Shown here piece by piece: positions 32,596 through 41,400 of a stretch of 43,138 nucleotides of DNA (position 1 is the first letter of the stretch; each line of letters starts with the position of its first letter). A program made the position numbers and the translations under genes. The notes under the pieces are model-generated. The model did no database searches. It had not been told where the DNA came from and saw only the letters and a list, made by a program, of their open reading frames with translations. The stretch comes from Chrysochromulina tobinii (lineage: Eukaryota; Haptophyta; Prymnesiales; Chrysochromulinaceae), in assembly GCA_001275005.1 (NCBI GenBank), contig JWZX01003176.1, positions 1 to 43,138 on the forward strand, in the 5' to 3' direction.

Positions 32596-33007
32596 ATGCT
32601 GATTTCGCCTTCCCCCGCCACCCTCGAAAGGCACACTGACGCACTCCTCCTCGCCGCCACTACCGACGACGCTCACGACGACGCGCAGCTCATGCGCCGT
32701 GCGGCCCTCGAGGCTCTCAACGTCCTTGATCTCCGTTTGGTCGGCGCGCCGCGGTGCCGAGTGCGTCGCAAGCTTTCGCTTCTTGGCGGCCCTCGACCCT
32801 GTCGAGCCCCCCTCGACGACCATTGGGCGGCAGCGGGCCTACTTGGCCAAGAAGGGTGCGGAGGTCCTCGTGGAGACCAAGACGGAAGCGGCGCCTGCGG
32901 CGGCGGCGGACGGCGGCACCGGCATGTTTGGCGGGATATTCGGCTTCTTATCTGGGGGCCAGGCCGCCCCGGTCAAGCGGGAACAGAAGCGGCCACATCA
33001 CGTGTGA
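32596..33007 (+). CDS. Unrecognised small protein, reading frame interrupted
   Basis: Two abutting frames both look coding. The first (from ATG 32596) reads MLISPSPATLERHTDALLLA ... AALEALNVLDL with G/C-ending codons to about 32735. The second (one base out) is coding-like from about 32757 and ends ETKTEAAPAAAADGG, then GMFGGIFGFLSGG and a basic tail, stopping at 33007. Joining them needs one base skipped between about 32735 and 32760, in a CG-rich run. No plausible intron boundary is visible, so an assembly indel, a real frameshift or a very small intron are all possible. Total about 136 residues. No family recognised; the hydrophobic Gly/Phe stretch near the end is too short for a secure membrane span. 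Confidence 0.4.
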
Positions 33008-33228
33008 AACACATCCGTCATTTTTCAGATTAGTCCCAGGATTATAACCACATATGAAATAATGTAATGATGAGTTTGGCTTGTGCGTGTTGGTGTGTTG
33101 TGAATGAATTGTTTCTCAGCTCTCCGCCTGCATGTGTCTCCCTTTGGGAGTCTTGTTTTACGTGTCGTGTGTATTCATGTGAATGAATTGAACCATCCTC
33201 GAGACGAAGTGAAGCCGTGCGAGAGTCC

Positions 33229-33819
33229 ATGCACGGTCCTGCTCGAGGACAAGCGCTGCTCGACGACTTGCGCCTGCCCAACCTGCGTCTGCCCTCGAGC
33301 AGCGACTTGCGGTTACCCTCGAGTGTCAGCGCAGCGGCGGCGAGAGCCTTTCAAAAGGTTGCCGGTGACGCCGTCGGCGAAGACGTGGCTACGGCGGTGA
33401 GTGAGTGGAGGCGTGCGCTGGGTGTTGCCGCACGCTCTGAGGCGGTGTGCGACTTGTACTCGGCTCCGTTTGTGCACAGTCCGGCACTGGAAGCCGAGGT
33501 CCGTCGACTCGATACGGCGCTCGGCCGCTTCTCAGAGCAGGCGCAGGTGCGCCAGGCGCACGAGCGGCTGCGCACCATCGAGCTCGAGTTGCCTTTGGCC
33601 TCGGATGCACTGATGGCCGTCTCGGCGCCTGAGCTTCCCGACGACTTCGGCGCCGGCGTGCGCGCCACCGTTAGCGCTCGCCTGGCACGCGAGGCAGATC
33701 TCGACGCGAGGCGCGAACGTGACGTGGCGCAGGTCAAAGCGCAGGCTGAGGCAGGCCGCGAGGCGTTCATGGAGAATCTGAGGAGAACTCGGATCGAGGC
33801 CGGATTGAGTGATCGGTGA
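33229..33819 (+). CDS. Unrecognised helical protein
   Basis: The 196-residue protein starts at ATG 33229 (MHGPARGQALLDDLRLPNLR). The first 40 residues repeat an LRLPxxS-like element (LRLPNLRLPSSSDLRLPSS). The rest is predicted helical and charged (AFQKVAGDAVGEDVATAVSE, READLDARRERDVAQVKAQA). No signal, membrane segment or known motif is seen, and I cannot assign a family. Codon use is gene-like throughout. Its stop is only 23 nt from the stop of the convergent methyltransferase gene, so the two 3' UTRs must overlap. Confidence 0.6.
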   Translation: MHGPARGQALLDDLRLPNLRLPSSSDLRLPSSVSAAAARAFQKVAGDAVGEDVATAVSEWRRALGVAARSEAVCDLYSAPFVHSPALEAEVRRLDTALGRFSEQAQVRQAHERLRTIELELPLASDALMAVSAPELPDDFGAGVRATVSARLAREADLDARRERDVAQVKAQAEAGREAFMENLRRTRIEAGLSDR

Positions 33820-33842
33820 CTTTTTAAGGTGAGACTCACTTC

Positions 33843-34613
33843 CTAGCCTTCCTCGCCATCACGACCACCATCGGGTCTCGCTGGCCGACCCAACCGTCGG
33901 GCGATACGTCCGCGAACCAGCTCTGCCCACGCGTCCGATGAGAACTTGAAATAGTTGCCGACGATCTGCACGTGGTGCGCCTCGGTGAAGGGGCGATTCC
34001 AGATGGGCACCACCTTGGTGGGAAAGCAGCGGTTGGTGAAGGCCATGCACGCGAGGCCGCCCGGCTTGAGCACGCGCGCCATCTCGGCGAACACCTCGAG
34101 CGGCTTTGTCAGGCAGTCGACGCTCAACGAGTTGGTCACCACGTCGAAGCTCGCGTCGGCATACGGGAGCGTCGGCTTCTGATTGAGGTCCTGCACCGCC
34201 CACTCAGTCTTGGACGGATTGGCGATGAGCTCGAGCGGATTGAGGCCGAGGATCGCGACCCGCCGGCCTTTCCAGCCCAGTGGGTAATGCGACGTCCACG
34301 ACGAGCACAGATCAAGCACATCGCCGTCCTGCGCTGGCAGCGCGGCCTCGTAGAAGCGCGTCAAGCTGTCGCGGCACTCATCGCCCGCATGCTGCACAAA
34401 CTTGGGCACAAGGTAGAAGAGGCCATCATTCCCCGCCATCATCGGCTTGAGGTCTGCGTCAGAGTACGGGAAGCTCTTGGGCCAGTTCCCAAGCGCACGG
34501 CTCGCCGCGCTGGGCTTGGCATGCGGCACGTTGAGACCGCAGACGACGAGTGCGGCCGCGCGGTTGGCTAGCGTACACACGAGCAGCGCACGCACGCAGG
34601 CCATGTTCGCCAT
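33843..34613 (-). CDS. Class I SAM-dependent methyltransferase (type 11-like) with N-terminal targeting signal
   Basis: The 256-residue protein has a hydrophobic N-terminus (MANMACVRALLVCTLANRAA) consistent with a signal or transit sequence. The methyltransferase core follows: VLDLCSSWTSHYP in place of motif I, the acidic-loop region GLNPLELIANPSKTEW, then ASFDVVTNSLSVDCLTKPLE (motif II/III) and the typical EMARVLKPGGLACMAFTNRC. Motif I lacks the usual GxGxG, but the rest matches a family I associate with plants and algae whose substrate is not established as far as I know. The C-terminus is Arg/Gly-rich. The targeting signal suggests an organellar or secretory-route location. The gene is divergent from the membrane DnaJ gene and convergent with the helical protein gene. 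Confidence 0.8.
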   Translation of the reverse strand: MANMACVRALLVCTLANRAAALVVCGLNVPHAKPSAASRALGNWPKSFPYSDADLKPMMAGNDGLFYLVPKFVQHAGDECRDSLTRFYEAALPAQDGDVLDLCSSWTSHYPLGWKGRRVAILGLNPLELIANPSKTEWAVQDLNQKPTLPYADASFDVVTNSLSVDCLTKPLEVFAEMARVLKPGGLACMAFTNRCFPTKVVPIWNRPFTEAHHVQIVGNYFKFSSDAWAELVRGRIARRLGRPARPDGGRDGEEG

Positions 34614-35133
34614 TCACGCGCAACTCGCTCGCGCGGGGTGAGCGAGTTTGAGGGTGTATTGAGTGTGACAGTACATGTAACTCGACAACAACCGGCATGC
34701 CGCTCAGAATACACATACGTTTCATGACCCCAAACGAGATGCAATACATGCGGTGTGAACGAGCACAAGTTTGTGCCGCGTGGCGTGTCATATGATTAAG
34801 TACGAATTGTTTTCGTCGACTGGGCCCCGACGGTCATCCGGCGAATAGCGTCGTGTTGAACAGCGACGTGTCTGCCTCCGTCCATGCGATAGCGGCTCCC
34901 GTGCTAGGGGGTCCGGAGCTGACGAGCAAACATATCGTCTTCCCACGCAGCCCGCGGAAGCAGAAAAGTGCTCACACCATGGGAAGTGTCTTGCTTCCGC
35001 TTCCGTGTGGTGGTTACAAATTGTGTGGACGCTTAGGCCACGTGTTTAGGGGCCAGGAACTTAGGCCACGTGTCGGGCCCCAGAAAGCGTTGTGTTGAGC
35101 AGCAGCCGTCTAGACACGAGGTTGTGGTAAGCC
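34614..35133. promoter_or_regulatory. Divergent promoter region with paired CACGTG repeats
   Basis: This 520-nt stretch lies between the methyltransferase (-) and the DnaJ gene (+). Near the DnaJ side a 14-bp direct repeat, CTTAGGCCACGTGT, occurs at 35032-35045 and 35060-35073, 28 bp apart. Each copy contains the CACGTG palindrome bound by bZIP and bHLH factors in many eukaryotes. The second copy is followed closely by GGGCCC. Paired sites just upstream of a start codon (about 60-100 bp) are good cis-element candidates; binding is not shown. Confidence 0.5.
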
Positions 35134-36258
35134 ATGCCCTCCTACTACGAGCTGCTCGGCGTCGACAAGAATGCGAGCGCCGATGAGCTCAAGAAGGCGT
35201 ACCGGAAGATGGCGATGAAGTGGCACCCCGACAAGAACCAGGATAAGAAACAGGTCGCAGAGAAGAAGTTCAAGGAGATTGCCGAGGTGCGGGAACAGCC
35301 CAAGCGAGCGCCGAAATGCCATTTGCCTGGACTGACGGTGATTTGTTTTCTCTCTCGATAGGCGTACGAGGTACTCTCCGACCCGAATAAGAAGGAAATT
35401 TACGATCGGCACGGCGAGGCGGGGCTCAAGCGCGGCGGTGGCTTCGGCGCGGGCGGCATGCCCGGCGGCATGGACGCAGAGGAGCTATTCCGGCAGATGT
35501 TTAGTGGCATGGGCGGCATGCCGGGCGGCATGGGTGGCATGCCCGGCGGCGCGCGGTTCCATACATGGCCCGGTGGCATGCCCGGCGGCATGCCCGGCGC
35601 CAACGGCCAACCTGTTGACCTCGCGCAGGTGCTCAGTGGCTTGTTTGGCGGTGCGATGCCGGGCGGCGCGCGCGGCGGCGGCGGCGGCGGCAGCGGCGGG
35701 CGGGTAATGCAGGAGCACAAGCTCTCATGCACACTCGAGGAGCTCTACCGCGGTGCCACCAAGACCGAGACGGTCGAGGGGAACACGTTCAGGGTAGAGG
35801 TGCAGCCAGGATGGAAGCCGGGCACTAAGGTCAACTTCGACGACAGGGGAGTGCGCTTTGTGGTGCACGAGCAGAAGCACGAGCGCTTCGAGCGGTACAG
35901 CAATGATCTGGCGACCGTGGTCACGTGCAGCCTGCTCGAGGTCCTATTCAACGGCTCACAGCACGAGGTGCGGACCCTTGACGGTAGGCGTGTGGCGGTG
36001 CGTGTGCCTCCGCGGCGCTTGAGTGCAAGGGTGGCGTGCGAGGGGATGCCATATAAGGAAACAGATGCGCTCGGGCAGCGGCAGCAGCGGCGTGGCGACC
36101 TCGTAGTGTACCTCTTCCTGTGCTGGCCCGAGCTCCTCTCCCAGGCCAAGCAATGGGGCTCCACCTTTGGGATGATCGGCTTTCTCTGGCTCTTCCTGAC
36201 GAACCCGATGCTGTGCCTCTTCATATTTGGCGCCTACCGATTCCTGAGCTCGCGGTAG
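35134..36258 (+). CDS. DnaJ (type II-like) with C-terminal membrane anchor, 2 exons
   Basis: Exons are 35134-35286 and 35362-36258; the phase-0 intron is 75 nt (GAG|GTGCGG to CGATAG). The product is 349 residues. The J domain (1 to about 70) has HPD at 31-33 and [17 protein letters not shown] after the junction. The usual Gly/Phe region is Gly/Met/Pro-rich (GGMPGGM repeats, about 77-150). Two DnaJ C-terminal beta domains follow without a zinc finger ([53 protein letters not shown]), which is class B. The last 30 residues are strongly hydrophobic ([20 protein letters not shown]) and end in a short basic tail, a tail-anchor topology with the J domain facing the cytosol. It likely recruits Hsp70 to a membrane for client folding or quality control; which membrane cannot be read from the sequence. 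Confidence 0.85.
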
Positions 36259-36736
36259 ATGCGCCCACCAAGGGATGGCTGACTGGCGGCGTATGCTGTA
36301 CGCTTACGGTGGTTCCACCCGCGCCGAGAGGGGCTTGCGGGATGTGCATGGGGATGTGAAACTTCCCCCGCCTTGATACACACAACCGATCATAGCCACC
36401 AGCACAGAGGCCGTGCGCGCATGAAACTTGAGAGCACCATGGCTGTATTGCACCGGGACACCACAGCTGCGCGTCACATTCATCATTCTGATTGAAAATA
36501 GGTGTCGATGCTCTAACGATGCTCCGTCGACGTGCTTAGACGATTTCTATGTTACGGACCGTTCTTGGGATTGTATGAGTTCTGGCTTTCACTAATCCCT
36601 ACTGGTGCCACTCAGCTGCTACGTCAACTTCTGCTAGAAAACCCATTGACGTGCTGTGCACGCTCGTGGCGGGCGGACTGGAGCAGTGTCATGCCATCCG
36701 ATCAGTGTCCACGCTACGTATTCATGCTCACGGCCT
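36259..36736. other. Intergenic region, comparatively AT-rich
   Basis: About 480 nt separate two convergent genes. Base composition is markedly less GC-rich than in the flanking coding DNA. A plus-strand open frame (36532-36747) has mixed third positions and no recognisable protein character. It should hold both 3' UTRs. No repeat or RNA gene seen. Confidence 0.45.
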
Positions 36737-36988
36737 TCAATAACTGAATTTCTGCTTCCTTTGTCCCTTTCGATCATCGCTGTTAGCGAGTAGAGCCCAG
36801 GCAGCCGCCGTCGCCGCCGCCTTTTTAGCCTTCTTAGAGGCGAATCGTTTGCTGCTGAAGCCTGTGTATGATGGCTGCAGCCCATTCGGCGGTTTTGTGG
36901 CGCCGATGATCTTAGGGCCCAGCTTATGGCCTTTCTCTCGCTCCCGCGCCCTTGCGTTAGGGCCCTTGTGCTTCACGTTCTTGCCCAT
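36737..36988 (-). CDS. Small, highly basic protein, probably nuclear or nucleolar
   Basis: An 83-residue protein starts MGKNVKHKGPNARAREREKG at an ATG with G at -3. It is very rich in Lys and Arg, has a conserved-looking middle (GHKLGPKIIGATKPPNGLQP) and an Ala/Lys helix (SKKAKKAAATAAAWALLANS), and ends KGQRKQKFSY. Such small basic proteins are often nucleolar or ribosome-associated, but I recognise no family. The frame is open further upstream (to a TTG at 37138), so a longer N-terminus from another exon is possible. Confidence 0.5.
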   Translation of the reverse strand: MGKNVKHKGPNARAREREKGHKLGPKIIGATKPPNGLQPSYTGFSSKRFASKKAKKAAATAAAWALLANSDDRKGQRKQKFSY

Positions 36989-37600
36989 CTCACTCTTCAG
37001 GGTCGCGAAGACGATTCGGCAACCACAATCCTGGAATGGCGACGCGCCTCGATCGCGTGCCCGTTTCCTTCCGGCCGACGATTGGGCGAACAAAAACTTC
37101 GCGCGTCTTGTCGAGCGCGCAACCTGCGCGTCGGGCAACTGGGGCGCTTAAACTCCGCCACTTCCAGCCCGAAAGAGAACTGACCGACCTGCATGTAACC
37201 GACGTTGCGGATGTGAACGCGAATCCCTAAGAATGCTCGAAAAAGGAAATCGAGGTTTTTCGAAGTGTGTTCGTTCCCCCTCGCGCATCTTCTTCCTGGG
37301 GGCCCGTCCATGATGGCGATGGTCACGCTCGGGATCGCCGCGTTGAATTGGCAACCAATGAAGGCACATGTGGCCTTTCCACCCATGGAGGTGCAGCACG
37401 CGCTCGTCGCCCGTTCCCCATTCGCAATCATGCTCGACAGCGAGGCCGAGGAGATGGAGGAGTGGAAAGTCATGCAGCGCACGTGTGTCACGGAAGGCCT
37501 CGACCTCAAGCTATTGGTCTCTGCTCTGCCTTGCCTCCCTTGCCTCCCAAACTGATCTGGACTCGTGCCGTGAATCGACATACGCGCACACAGGCTCGAT
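36989..37600. other. Divergent intergenic region with a possible 5' exon of the coiled-coil gene
   Basis: Between the small basic gene (-) and the coiled-coil gene (+) lie about 610 nt. From ATG 37310 a plus-strand frame has strongly G/C-ending codons: MMAMVTLGIAALNWQPMKAH, then ARSPFAIMLDSEAEEMEEWK. A phase-2 GT-AG intron from 37483 (GTGTGTCACG) to 37593 (CGCACACAG) would splice it in frame to the coiled-coil gene, reading VMQRT-LDMAQLRLEQW. An overlapping minus-strand frame is also open but has weaker codon bias. I treat the 5' exon as possible only. Confidence 0.3.
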
Positions 37601-39419
37601 ATGGCGCAACTGCGGTTGGAACAATGGGGCCGTGGTGGCGGTGGGTCGCCATCGCAGTGGTCAGGCGGCCAATCGGTCGCGAGCTTGCTCGATGGCACAG
37701 CCTCGACGCTCGCCTTGGGCAAGCAGCGCCTGCAGGCCAAGGTCCAGCGAGAGCGTTTGCAAGCGGAGGAGGCATTGAGGCGGGCGGCGATGGCGGAGGC
37801 GGCGCTGGCTGCAGCGAGCGAGAGTCAGCAGCGTGCGGAGTGGCAGGCGGCGGCCGTGCTCTCCAAGGTGCGGTACGCCGAGGAGGAGCTGGAGCGAGCC
37901 GTGCAAACTACCACCTCCGCATCCACGCGCGCTGCGCGTGCCGAGGCCGCGGCGCTTCGATGCGGCGGCGGTCGTAGAGCGCGTCGAGGAGCTCGCACGT
38001 ATGGCGGCTAATAAAGCGATCCAGCAAGAGCAGCTGGCGACCGAGGCGACCGTGCGGGCGTCCGAGGCGAGCGCTGCCGCGGCCGCTGAAGCGCAGAAGG
38101 CGGCCGACGCGCGGGCGGAGAAGGAGAGAGCGGTGGCGGCGGCGGAGGCGGAGACGGCGGCGGCGCGCTTGGCGAGGCAGGCTGAGGCAGAACGTGCAGC
38201 CCGCGCAGAGGCGGCAGCGGCGAGCACGGCGCAGAAGCTGAACACGACGGCGCGCGAGCTCGCGGAGGTGCGTGCCGAGCTCAGCGAGGGGCGCGAGTTT
38301 GCGGCCGCTCGAGTGAGTGACCTCGACGATGCACTCGAGCGGGCTCAAGATCGGCTCGCACGCACGCAGAGGGACTTGGAGGCTCAGGCGAAGGCGACGA
38401 GCGAGGTCGAGAAGGCGGCCGCACGGGAGGCGGCCGCGGCGGCCGCAGCGCAGGCGGCTGCTGCCGCGGCGGCCAAAGAGGCGGCCGAGGCACGAATGAT
38501 CGCCGAGGGCGAGGCTGCCGCGGCGGCTCAAGCGAGGGCTGAAAAGGAGCAGGCGGTGGCGGCGGCGCAAGCGGAGGCGATGATCGCTGTTGCGCGGCAG
38601 CGGCAAGTGGAGACGCTCGTGGCGACGGCCCAGGAGTCGGCTCAGTGGGCGCGGGCTGAGCTGGCTACGGCCATGGCGGCGCGCGACGAGGCCTCTTCTC
38701 GAGCCCGCGAGGCGACCGCACGCGCGACGACAGCGGAGGTGGCAGCCAAGCGTGCTGTGCGGGAGAAGCGCACCGCGGTCGCGTTGGTGCAAGCAGAGCG
38801 TCAGCTCGCGCTCGAGGCGAGGGACGAGGCAACGGCGCGTGCGGAGCAGGCCGCGACACGCGCGGCGATGGCCGACGAAGCCGCGCGCCGTGCCGAGCAT
38901 GACAAGGAGGCTGCCGTGCAGGCAGCCAGGCTACAAGCGGCGGGCGCCGAGCGGCACGCGAACGCGGCCGCGCAGCAGAGCACAGTCGCCATCGAGCGCG
39001 CCACAGTCGCCGAGGCGCGCGCTCAGCAGGCGGAGGCACAGAACAGCGCACTCGGCGCGGCACTCGATTGCGCCCTCATCGAGCTCGATGAGCTTACCGG
39101 CCAGTGTGCGGCGCTCCACCGACGCGCCGCGGCCCTGAGCACTGAGCTGCGCCGCATCCAGACGCGCCACGCCGATGGCGCCGCCCCGAACGCAGGCACG
39201 AGTGGCGGCAGCGGCAGCATGGGCAGCATGGCCGGCGTTGTGAAGCCCACCAATGCCGTGATGGCGACGGGAGCGTCCTTCGGCAGCATGGGCAACACGG
39301 CCACTGCTCTCTCGGCGCACGAGCGCGAGGCCCAGGCAAAGGCCGAGTGGCTCGCCAAGCTCGACCGGCCGCTCGCTCCCAGGCTTGATGTGAAGCTGGT
39401 CAACTCGCTGCGGCGGTGA
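37601..39419 (+). CDS. Ala/Glu/Arg-rich long coiled-coil protein, frame interrupted once
   Basis: From ATG 37601 the frame reads MAQLRLEQWGRGGGGSPSQW and enters a coiled coil (LQAKVQRERLQAEEALRRAA). Near 37950 the coding signal moves to the next frame (FDAAAVVERVEELARMAANK) and continues as almost uninterrupted Ala/Glu/Arg/Gln helix for about 400 residues. The C-terminus is less repetitive (ALIELDELTGQCAALHRRAA) with a Gly/Ser/Met linker and the tail WLAKLDRPLAPRLDVKLVNS. Total about 605 residues. One extra base in a CG-rich run explains the break. A 79-nt or 112-nt intron ending at 37979 would also restore frame, but it would remove helix that looks coding. Low sequence complexity prevents family assignment; cytoskeletal or basal-body scaffolding would fit. 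An upstream exon may exist. Confidence 0.6.
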
Positions 39420-39698
39420 GGCGAGGGGTCAAGGAGGGGGATCGTGGTTGGGTGCGTTGTCGGCGGGTTGTCACATGTTTCGGTGCGTTGACCGTTGTCT
39501 GGCGGCGTTGTCTGCGTTGACTGTGTCGTAGACTTGTACGTTGTGGGAAGAGGGGGTACAGAGAAGCGAGAGCAGCGAGCTTGGGGGGCAGGGGGCGCGG
39601 CAAAAGCGCGACCGCGCGACCCGCGCATCAAAAGGCGCCATGACGGGCGGATTCATCGACGTGGTGACCCCCGACACGCGAAGTCGGCGCGGGCGGCA

Positions 39699-40823
39699 AT
39701 GGCGATGCACATGCAGAGCTTCCTCAACACGGAGACGGAGCTGGGCGGGCGCAGCGACTTGCCCGATGAGGTCTTATTGGCGCTGACGGCCGGTGGCTGG
39801 CCAGCGATCCGCTCGTCGACCAAGCTCGACACGCAGCAGCAGCAGCAGCATGAGGTCTTTGTGCTCGAGTTCAGCAAGGAGGCACCGGCGGCGCTCGCGC
39901 CGTGCGGGCCGCACGGCAGCGACCGCTCCTCGGCCAAGCTGATCATCATCGGTACGGAGCTCGGACGCTCGCCCATCTTTGCGGTCGACGCGCCCACGTC
40001 CGCGGCGACCATCGAGCGCACGCTCGCACTCGCATTGGCCGCGGGCGCTGCCGTGCCCAAGGTGTGGATGCGCGGCGAGATAGCCAAGCGTGGCGCACTC
40101 CGCCGCCTCTCGTACGTCCTTCTCGAGAACTTGCCCGCCGCCGCCGCCGCGTCCGGCCTGTCACTCCCGCTTCCCGTCACCGTGGGTCCGAAAGCAGTGG
40201 CGGGCATCGCGTGGTACGATGACGCACCGAGCTTGCTGCGTGAGATGAGGCGGCTGGCTATCGAGGCGGGCGCGATGGAACTGGACGCTCCGCTCGCCAA
40301 GCTCGAGGCCCACTGCACCGACGCGTGTGGCGCGCCCACACAGCGCTGCATCCTCTTTGACGTCGGTGGCACGTCCGAGGCAGAGGTTACGCCCGAAGCC
40401 ACACCCGCAGAGCCGCCGCCGCCGCCGCCGCCGCCGCTCGACACGACGCTCTTCTGGGCGGGCGCGGCCGTATGTGATGCGCGGGTGCTCCATGCGCCCG
40501 GCGCGCCCTGGGAGCTCGTCCGCGCCGCATGCCACGTCGTCAAGGCACGCTGGCTCATCGACCTGTGCCGGCGCGAGCCCGGTACGGCGCCGCGCTGCGA
40601 GGTTCGCGCCCTACTGAGCGCGCACGACGGTGCGCAGAAGCTTCTCGTCGAGCCTCCGTGCCCCCCTGCATGCAAGTGCTCACCCTGGCGCCCTCGCCCC
40701 CCCACAGGTGCGCAGAAGCTCCTCGTCGAGCGCGGCTGGCTACCGGCCACGGCCATCTCCAAGGGCAGCTCGTGCGCCATGCTCGCCCAGACCTTCCCGG
40801 AAGAGATGTGCCCGTGCTACTGA
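39699..40823 (+). CDS. Unrecognised protein, possibly kinase-like, 2 exons with a duplicated splice flank
   Basis: Exons are 39699-40629 and 40708-40823; the phase-1 intron is 78 nt (GACG|GTGCGC to CCCACAG after a long C-rich tract). The product is about 348 residues starting MAMHMQSFLNTETELGGRSD. It has mixed alpha/beta character (SAKLIIIGTELGRSPIFAVD, LRRLSYVLLENLP) and a Pro8 tract near residue 245. Its C-terminal part, WELVRAACHVVKARWLIDLC followed by EVRALLSAHDGAQKLLVERG, has the feel of an aminoglycoside-phosphotransferase-like fold, but I see no convincing HxDxxxxN or DFG-type motifs, so this is only a suggestion. A Gln-rich CAG run lies at 39836-39850. The frame extends upstream to a TTG at 39495, but the first ATG is at 39699. 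Confidence 0.6.
   Translation: MAMHMQSFLNTETELGGRSDLPDEVLLALTAGGWPAIRSSTKLDTQQQQQHEVFVLEFSKEAPAALAPCGPHGSDRSSAKLIIIGTELGRSPIFAVDAPTSAATIERTLALALAAGAAVPKVWMRGEIAKRGALRRLSYVLLENLPAAAAASGLSLPLPVTVGPKAVAGIAWYDDAPSLLREMRRLAIEAGAMELDAPLAKLEAHCTDACGAPTQRCILFDVGGTSEAEVTPEATPAEPPPPPPPPLDTTLFWAGAAVCDARVLHAPGAPWELVRAACHVVKARWLIDLCRREPGTAPRCEVRALLSAHDGAQKLLVEPPCPPACKCSPWRPRPPTGAQKLLVERGWLPATAISKGSSCAMLAQTFPEEMCPCY
40630..40731 (+). repeat. 24-bp direct repeat spanning an intron (one mismatch)
   Basis: The first 24 bases of the intron (40630-40653, starting GTGCGCAGAAGCT) match the first 24 bases of exon 2 (40708-40731) at 23 positions. Read without splicing, the frame stays open and the peptide GAQKLLVE appears twice, separated by a Pro/Cys-rich insert. 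Splicing removes one copy exactly. Confidence 0.9.
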
Positions 40824-41400
40824 GCGCGTGGTCCCGTGAGCGCGATCGCGTTGGCCTTGGCGAGGTGCACTGCGCGCCACTACTGTGCGCTCGCCGTGGC
40901 GCTCGCCCGGGGAGTTGGGGAGGGGAGATGTGTTTTTTCCCGATCACTCTCTGCGAGTACGGTTTGCGCGCCTGCGTCTCCGAACAGATGCCGAACCGGC
41001 CCCGTGCGCGTCGTCGTGGCGCGTGGTCTCTGGTCTCGTCCCCGCAGCTCGGGGGCCCGGCACCCCGCCGCACGCGCGGCTCGCGGGACCTGAAAACGCG
41101 GCGGGCCGACGGCGACGCCCGCGGGCACCCGCGGTGCGCGGAGGTCGAGGTGGGGAATCATCGCGTTCCGCGTGGTATGTGTCCACGGACATGTGTGTCT
41201 GTCGTGCAAATTGTGAACCGCTCTCTGTGTACAAACTCGCACCGAGTCCCTCTTGCGAGCGTGCGTCACACGCGCCGGTCCGCCCGCCTCCTCGCCTTTA
41301 TCCTTTGTGTCGCCTCACTGTGGTGACACCTCCGCGCTCATCCTCAAGCGCCCGCGTTGGCTCAGCCAGCCGGGCGACGATCAAATCAGGCAGGCCGCAA
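40824..41400. other. Convergent intergenic region
   Basis: About 575 nt lie between two convergent stops (39699-40823 gene and UBC12). Open frames cross it on both strands but have no coherent protein character. It should hold both 3' UTRs. No tRNA, repeat or mobile element seen. Confidence 0.45.

Noticed and set aside
36997-37740. Long minus-strand frame opposite the coiled-coil 5' region
   Set aside because: Third-position bias is weak, residues are Cys/Ser/Arg-rich, and the plus-strand frame has better codon use over the same bases.
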